Assembly (NCBI GenBank): GCA_018240025.1
Contig: JAFEGM010000003.1
Span: forward strand, 138,806-202,805
DNA from: Verrucomicrobiota bacterium
GTDB taxonomy: Bacteria > Verrucomicrobiota > Verrucomicrobiia > Chthoniobacterales > SZAS-18
Reading direction: 5' to 3'
Length of the DNA: 64,000 nucleotides
Shown: positions 60,546 to 64,000 of the stretch, in pieces
Layout of the letters: each line of letters begins with the position of its first letter
Numbering within the stretch: the first letter of the stretch is position 1
Translations under genes and position numbers: made by a program
Notes under the pieces: generated by a model
Databases searched by the model: none
What the model was told of the DNA's origin: nothing
The model's input: only the letters and a program-made list of their open reading frames with translations

Positions 60546-60926
60546 ATGAACTCCGCGCTCCAGCTGTTCGGCGTCTTCTGCGCGGTCGTCGTCGTGGGGG
60601 TGGTGGCGTTCCTGCTGCTGCGGCAGCTGCACAGCTCGCTGGTGCGCTTCGTGTACTTCCCGCTGGCCCGCCGACGCTGGCGGCGCCGCGGTCTCGAGCC
60701 GGTGCGCTGGAATTGCTGGCCGGAGATCGATCCGCACGGCGGCAAGACGGAGTCGACCATCGTGGTGGCGGAGTGCATCGACCGGCATGGCCAGCTCGAC
60801 GTGCAGCAGCTGCGCGTCTGGATCTTCGGCGTGCGGGGCGAGCACCGCACCCCCGCGCCGGCCGGCGTGCTGGAGGCGCTGACGCGCACCGAAGGGTGTC
60901 GGAAGGCGGCGGGTGCGGTAGGTTGA
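60546..60926 (+). CDS. Small membrane-anchored protein of unknown function
   Basis: A 126-residue protein with one N-terminal helix (residues 7-28), a basic stretch (RRRWRRRG) and a C-terminal soluble domain with ESTIVVAECID and VQQLRVWIFGVRG strands. It has no recognised family. It starts 14 bp after the DHS-like stop and ends 3 bp before the next start, so the three genes are probably one operon. Confidence 0.6.
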   Translation: MNSALQLFGVFCAVVVVGVVAFLLLRQLHSSLVRFVYFPLARRRWRRRGLEPVRWNCWPEIDPHGGKTESTIVVAECIDRHGQLDVQQLRVWIFGVRGEHRTPAPAGVLEALTRTEGCRKAAGAVG

Positions 60927-60929
60927 ACC

Positions 60930-61589
60930 ATGAGTTCGTGGTTCCTTGCTCTGCTCTGCGCCTCGCTCGGTCTGGTTAACGGCGCCTCTGCGCAGAAGGT
61001 CGTGGTCGAGAGCGGCGCCGTCGTCTTCACCGCGCCGGACGGCGTCAAACGTCGGCTGACGAGCGGGCCGCACGATTCCGAGCCGGCCCTCGCGCCGGAC
61101 GGCCGGTCGGTCGCCTTCCTGCGCACGCTGCCCGGGAAGACCATCGCCGCCGGCTCGGGCGAGGTGCCGGCACGCGAGCTGTGGCTGGTGCCGGTCGATG
61201 GCGTGGGCAAGGCCCGCCGCCTGGTCGAGCCGCGGGACGACGCCAAGGTCGAGCGCCTGCTGGCCGGGCTGCAGAATCCGCAGTTCTCGCCCGATGGGCG
61301 CGAGATCTTCTTCGAGAGCGCCGCCTGGGCCACCTCGGGCGCGATCCACGCCGTCGACGTCCGCACCGGCCGCGAGCGTTTCGTGGTCGCCGGCTTCTCC
61401 TTCGCCGTAGTCCCGCGCGGCGAATACGCCGGCTGCCTCATCGCGCTGCAGCATCGCTACTTCCTCGGCGGCGGCTCGTTCGATTGGTACTGGCTCTTCC
61501 GCCCGGACGGACGCGAGATCGGTCCGATCGGCGAGAACGACGACCTCTTCCGCGAGCAGCAGGAGATGCCGACGCGGGCGGCGCGGTAG
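60930..61589 (+). CDS. Exported TolB-like beta-propeller fragment protein
   Basis: A 219-residue secreted protein with a signal peptide (1-21, cleavage ASA-QK). It has two PD40/TolB-type blades with typical SEPALAPDGRSVAFLR and NPQFSPDGREIFFESA motifs. A full propeller needs six blades, so this is short; it may oligomerise or be partial. The C-terminus ends REQQEMPTRAAR. Two hairpins follow the stop. Confidence 0.72.
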   Translation: MSSWFLALLCASLGLVNGASAQKVVVESGAVVFTAPDGVKRRLTSGPHDSEPALAPDGRSVAFLRTLPGKTIAAGSGEVPARELWLVPVDGVGKARRLVEPRDDAKVERLLAGLQNPQFSPDGREIFFESAAWATSGAIHAVDVRTGRERFVVAGFSFAVVPRGEYAGCLIALQHRYFLGGGSFDWYWLFRPDGREIGPIGENDDLFREQQEMPTRAAR

Positions 61590-61603
61590 GATGACCCTGG
61601 ACT

Positions 61604-61644
61604 GCTGCCGCCTGCGGCAGCCCTCTTCCCGGCAGCCTGCTGCC
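61604..61644. terminator. Two hairpins after TGGACTGCT, probable terminator
   Basis: GCTGCCGC-CT-GCGGCAGC (61604-61621) and GGCAGC-CT-GCTGCC (61631-61644) follow the propeller gene by 14 bp. The layout repeats that at 5938-5978, so they are a dispersed element that may also end transcription. There is no long T-tract. Confidence 0.55.
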
Positions 61645-61800
61645 GTTGGCCCACCGCCTAAACGCCGTCCCGGGCAAGCGCCGGCGCCGGGCCGCCTTAC
61701 GGCCACATGGCGAGGTCACCCCGACTCCGCACGCCCAAGTTGAGAATTGCCGCGTGCGCCCGGTCACGTTCGGCATCAGATAGCGCAGAATCGTTCGGCC

Positions 61801-63756
61801 ATGCTGCGCCTCCGACCCGCTCTGCCCGCCCTCTCGCTCAGCCTCGCCGTGGCCGCGGCGGTCGGCGCGGCGGACCGCTATGTCGATCCGGTGGCCGGCA
61901 ACAACGCCAATCCCGGCACGCTCGGGCAGCCGTGGCGGACCTTTCAATTCGCGGCCTCGAACGCGCTGGCGGGCGACGTGGTTTATCTGCGCGGCGGTAC
62001 CTACAGCGAGCGGATCACGGTCAACGTCAGCGGCACGGTCGGCGCACCGATCGAGTTTCGGGCCTACGCGGGCGAGTCGCCCCTGATCGACCAGACCGGC
62101 GTCACGCCGCCCAACGGCGACAGCGCGCTCCTGCTCGTCTCCGGCCGCTCGAATTTGATCTTCCGCGGCCTCACGTTTCAAAACTACCGGACCAGCTCGA
62201 GCGCGAAGACGCCCCTCGGCATCTGGCTCAATGGCCCCTGCCAGAACGTCACCATCACGGGCTGCGTCATCCATCACATCGAGCAGAACAGCCCGACGCT
62301 GAACGATTTCAACGCCAACGCCCACGGCCTGCTCGTGTACGGCGACTCGACCACGCCGATGCGCAACATCGTGCTCGATGGCAACGAGCTGCACTCGCTC
62401 CGCCTGGGCGCGAGCGAGGCGCTGACGGTCAATGGCAACGTGGACGGCTTCGCGGTGACCGGGAACTCGGTGCACGACTGCAACAACATCGGCATCGATA
62501 TCGTCGGCTTCGAGGGAGCCTGCCCCGATCCCGCCCAGGACCGCGCCCGCAACGGCCTGGTCGCGCGCAACGTCGTGGCGCGCATCGACAGCGCGTTCAA
62601 TCCGGCCTACGGCGGCAGCTTCACCACCGGCGGTGGCGCGCGCGCGGCGGCCGGCATCTACGTCGACGGCGGCACGCTCACCGTCATCGAGCGCAACCAC
62701 GTCCATCACTGCAACTTCGGCTTCGAGATCGCGAGCGAGAACGCCGGCGGCCGGGCCGATTTCATCGTGGTGCGCAACAACCTAGCCCAGCGCAATCACG
62801 GCGCGGGGCTCATCCTCGGCGGCTACGATCACGCCCGCGGCGAGACGCGCGACTGCCAGTTCGCCAACAACACGCTCTACCTCAACGACACCGCCGGCGA
62901 CGGGCACGGACAGATCACGCTGCAGTTCTACGTTTCGCGCAATGTGTTCCGCAACAACCTCCTTTGGGCGCAGTCGGGCACGAAGCTGCAGGTGGCCCAC
63001 GTGACCGAGTTCGACAGCGGCGCCACGCCGGCGCAGAAGCAGCTCGGAACCGGCAATGTCTTCGACTACAACCTGTATTTCTGCGCCGCCGGCAGCGCGA
63101 CCGACCTGGCCTTTTCTCTCACTGCCAACGGCGGCGGGTATCAGGCGCTGACCACGCTGGCCGCCTGGCGCAGCGCGATCGGCGGGGACGCGCAGAGCAC
63201 CTTTGGCAATCCCGGCTTCGTGACCGCTGCGCCCACGGACACCGCCGTGGCCGATGACTTCCGCCTGAGCGCCGCCTCCGCGGCCATTCAGACCGGTCAG
63301 CCCGCGCCCGGCTTCGTGCCGGCCGTCGGGGAGAAGGATCTGTTCGGCCAAAGCCGCGTGGCCGGGGGCCGGGTGGATCGCGGGGCGCACGAATACCTCA
63401 CGCCGTTGCAGCAGTGGCTCGAGACCAATTTCGGTACGCCCGAACCGACGGGAAACGCCGAGCTGACGGCCGATCCCGACGGCGATGGCGCGAGCAACCT
63501 GCTCGAGTACTCCCAGGGCCTGAACCCCCAACGCCCCGACGCCGCCGGGCTCCCGCAGCTCAGCGTGGGGGGCGGAAACGTGCGCTTCACCTATCGGAAG
63601 GCCGGGATCGGCCTCACCTACACCGTCCAGACGAGCGGCAATCTGCAAAGCTGGTCCGCCACCGCCGCCGCCGAGCAGACCGATGGAGCCGACAACTACT
63701 GGCGCGACTTCCCCCTCGGCCCCGCGCCGTTGTTCCTGCGTCTGCAGGTGCAGTGA
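61801..63756 (+). CDS. Secreted right-handed beta-helix protein
   Basis: A 651-residue exported protein with a signal peptide at residues 1-23. A parallel beta-helix covers about 25-470 and is rich in Asn/Gly turns, with DUF1565-like WRTFQFAASNALAGDVVYLR and GGTYSE. A choice-of-anchor-type segment follows (DDFRLSAASAAIQTG). A calcium-binding DPDGDGASN (about 558) and a C-terminal beta domain (FTYRKAGIGLTYTVQTSG) end it. Such proteins bind or cleave surface polysaccharides; no catalytic residues can be assigned. It stands alone. Confidence 0.82.
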   Translation: MLRLRPALPALSLSLAVAAAVGAADRYVDPVAGNNANPGTLGQPWRTFQFAASNALAGDVVYLRGGTYSERITVNVSGTVGAPIEFRAYAGESPLIDQTGVTPPNGDSALLLVSGRSNLIFRGLTFQNYRTSSSAKTPLGIWLNGPCQNVTITGCVIHHIEQNSPTLNDFNANAHGLLVYGDSTTPMRNIVLDGNELHSLRLGASEALTVNGNVDGFAVTGNSVHDCNNIGIDIVGFEGACPDPAQDRARNGLVARNVVARIDSAFNPAYGGSFTTGGGARAAAGIYVDGGTLTVIERNHVHHCNFGFEIASENAGGRADFIVVRNNLAQRNHGAGLILGGYDHARGETRDCQFANNTLYLNDTAGDGHGQITLQFYVSRNVFRNNLLWAQSGTKLQVAHVTEFDSGATPAQKQLGTGNVFDYNLYFCAAGSATDLAFSLTANGGGYQALTTLAAWRSAIGGDAQSTFGNPGFVTAAPTDTAVADDFRLSAASAAIQTGQPAPGFVPAVGEKDLFGQSRVAGGRVDRGAHEYLTPLQQWLETNFGTPEPTGNAELTADPDGDGASNLLEYSQGLNPQRPDAAGLPQLSVGGGNVRFTYRKAGIGLTYTVQTSGNLQSWSATAAAEQTDGADNYWRDFPLGPAPLFLRLQVQ

Positions 63757-63882
63757 GTGTGCGCTGTGAGGTGCGCTGTGAGGTGCGCGGCAGCTCGGCT
63801 CCTGCCCGTCGGCGAGCCGCCGAGAGATTCTTGGCCTCAAAGAACTCAAGGAACGCAAAGAAGCCGCCGCAGAGACCGCAGT

Positions 63883-64000
63883 CCCGCGCGTCCGCGAGCC
63901 GCCCAAGAAGACCGCGTTCGCCCGGTAGGGACCGCGCTCCCGCGCGTCCGCGAACCGCCCAAGAAGACCGCCTTCGCCCGGTAGGGACCGCGCTCCTGCG
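63883..64000. repeat. 56-bp array of the GGTAGGGACC palindrome type
   Basis: Two clear starts of GTAGGGACCGCGCTCC (63925 and 63981) and an earlier partial copy give a 56-bp period, cut by the window end. It is a variant of the 60-bp family at 27871-28070. A CAAAGAACTCAAGGAACGC block of the dispersed type lies just upstream (63838). Confidence 0.75.

Overview
The window is a GC-rich stretch of a Gram-negative bacterial chromosome. It has no tRNA, rRNA, CRISPR array or prophage that I can see. The gene content points to Verrucomicrobiota, probably the Opitutae/Opitutales side. This is inference from gene families, not from a marker gene. The supporting genes are two PEP-CTERM proteins, an autotransporter-associated beta-strand-repeat protein, a choice-of-anchor-type beta-helix protein, a DACNV protein, a deoxyhypusine-synthase-like protein, ankyrin proteins and an ArsR-methyltransferase fusion. 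The intergenic gaps are unusually rich in short repeats.

Layout. Positions 1-5766 hold envelope-sugar genes (GT2 glycosyltransferase, SDR epimerase, GT39-type transferase), a SprT-like metalloprotein and cysE. Positions 6138-9421 hold small unknowns, dps, a DUF4261 protein and TerC. pgsA (9518-10099) is divergent from an Rrf2-type Fe-S regulator. That regulator is followed by a three-gene molybdopterin oxidoreductase operon in the order B-C-A (10839-16319), which resembles tetrathionate/selenate reductases. hisB-hisH-mnmE (17240-19831) follow on the minus strand. Positions 19971-30500 hold secreted and membrane proteins: a beta-strand-repeat protein, a GT87-like mannosyltransferase, an MsbA-like exporter, an ankyrin lipoprotein, a CPBP protease and a PEP-CTERM protein.

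Positions 30809-38343 are the most interesting part. They form a tight minus-strand operon of an unknown helical protein, a PknG-type Ser/Thr kinase, a PP2C phosphatase, a VWA protein, an FHA protein and a GlnX-like four-helix membrane protein. It combines the logic of the actinobacterial PknG/GlnX/FHA switch with the VWA-PP2C-kinase (TerY-P) triad. The kinase, phosphatase and FHA proteins all carry zinc ribbons.

The rest is mainly housekeeping and cell-envelope genes: prfC, endonuclease V, sppA, a class A PBP whose transpeptidase site is degenerate although its glycosyltransferase site is intact, an ATP-grasp enzyme, panB, a bifunctional nuclease, an ArsR-methyltransferase, a hydrolase, a DACNV protein, a TPR membrane protein, a DHS-like protein without the active-site lysine, and a beta-helix protein.

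Almost every long gap is filled with repeats. There are 7-bp tandem arrays of several sequences, palindromic units in 32-, 60- and 74-bp arrays, a 42-bp tandem array, and a roughly 300-bp element with 29-bp terminal inverted repeats. They look like families dispersed through the genome.
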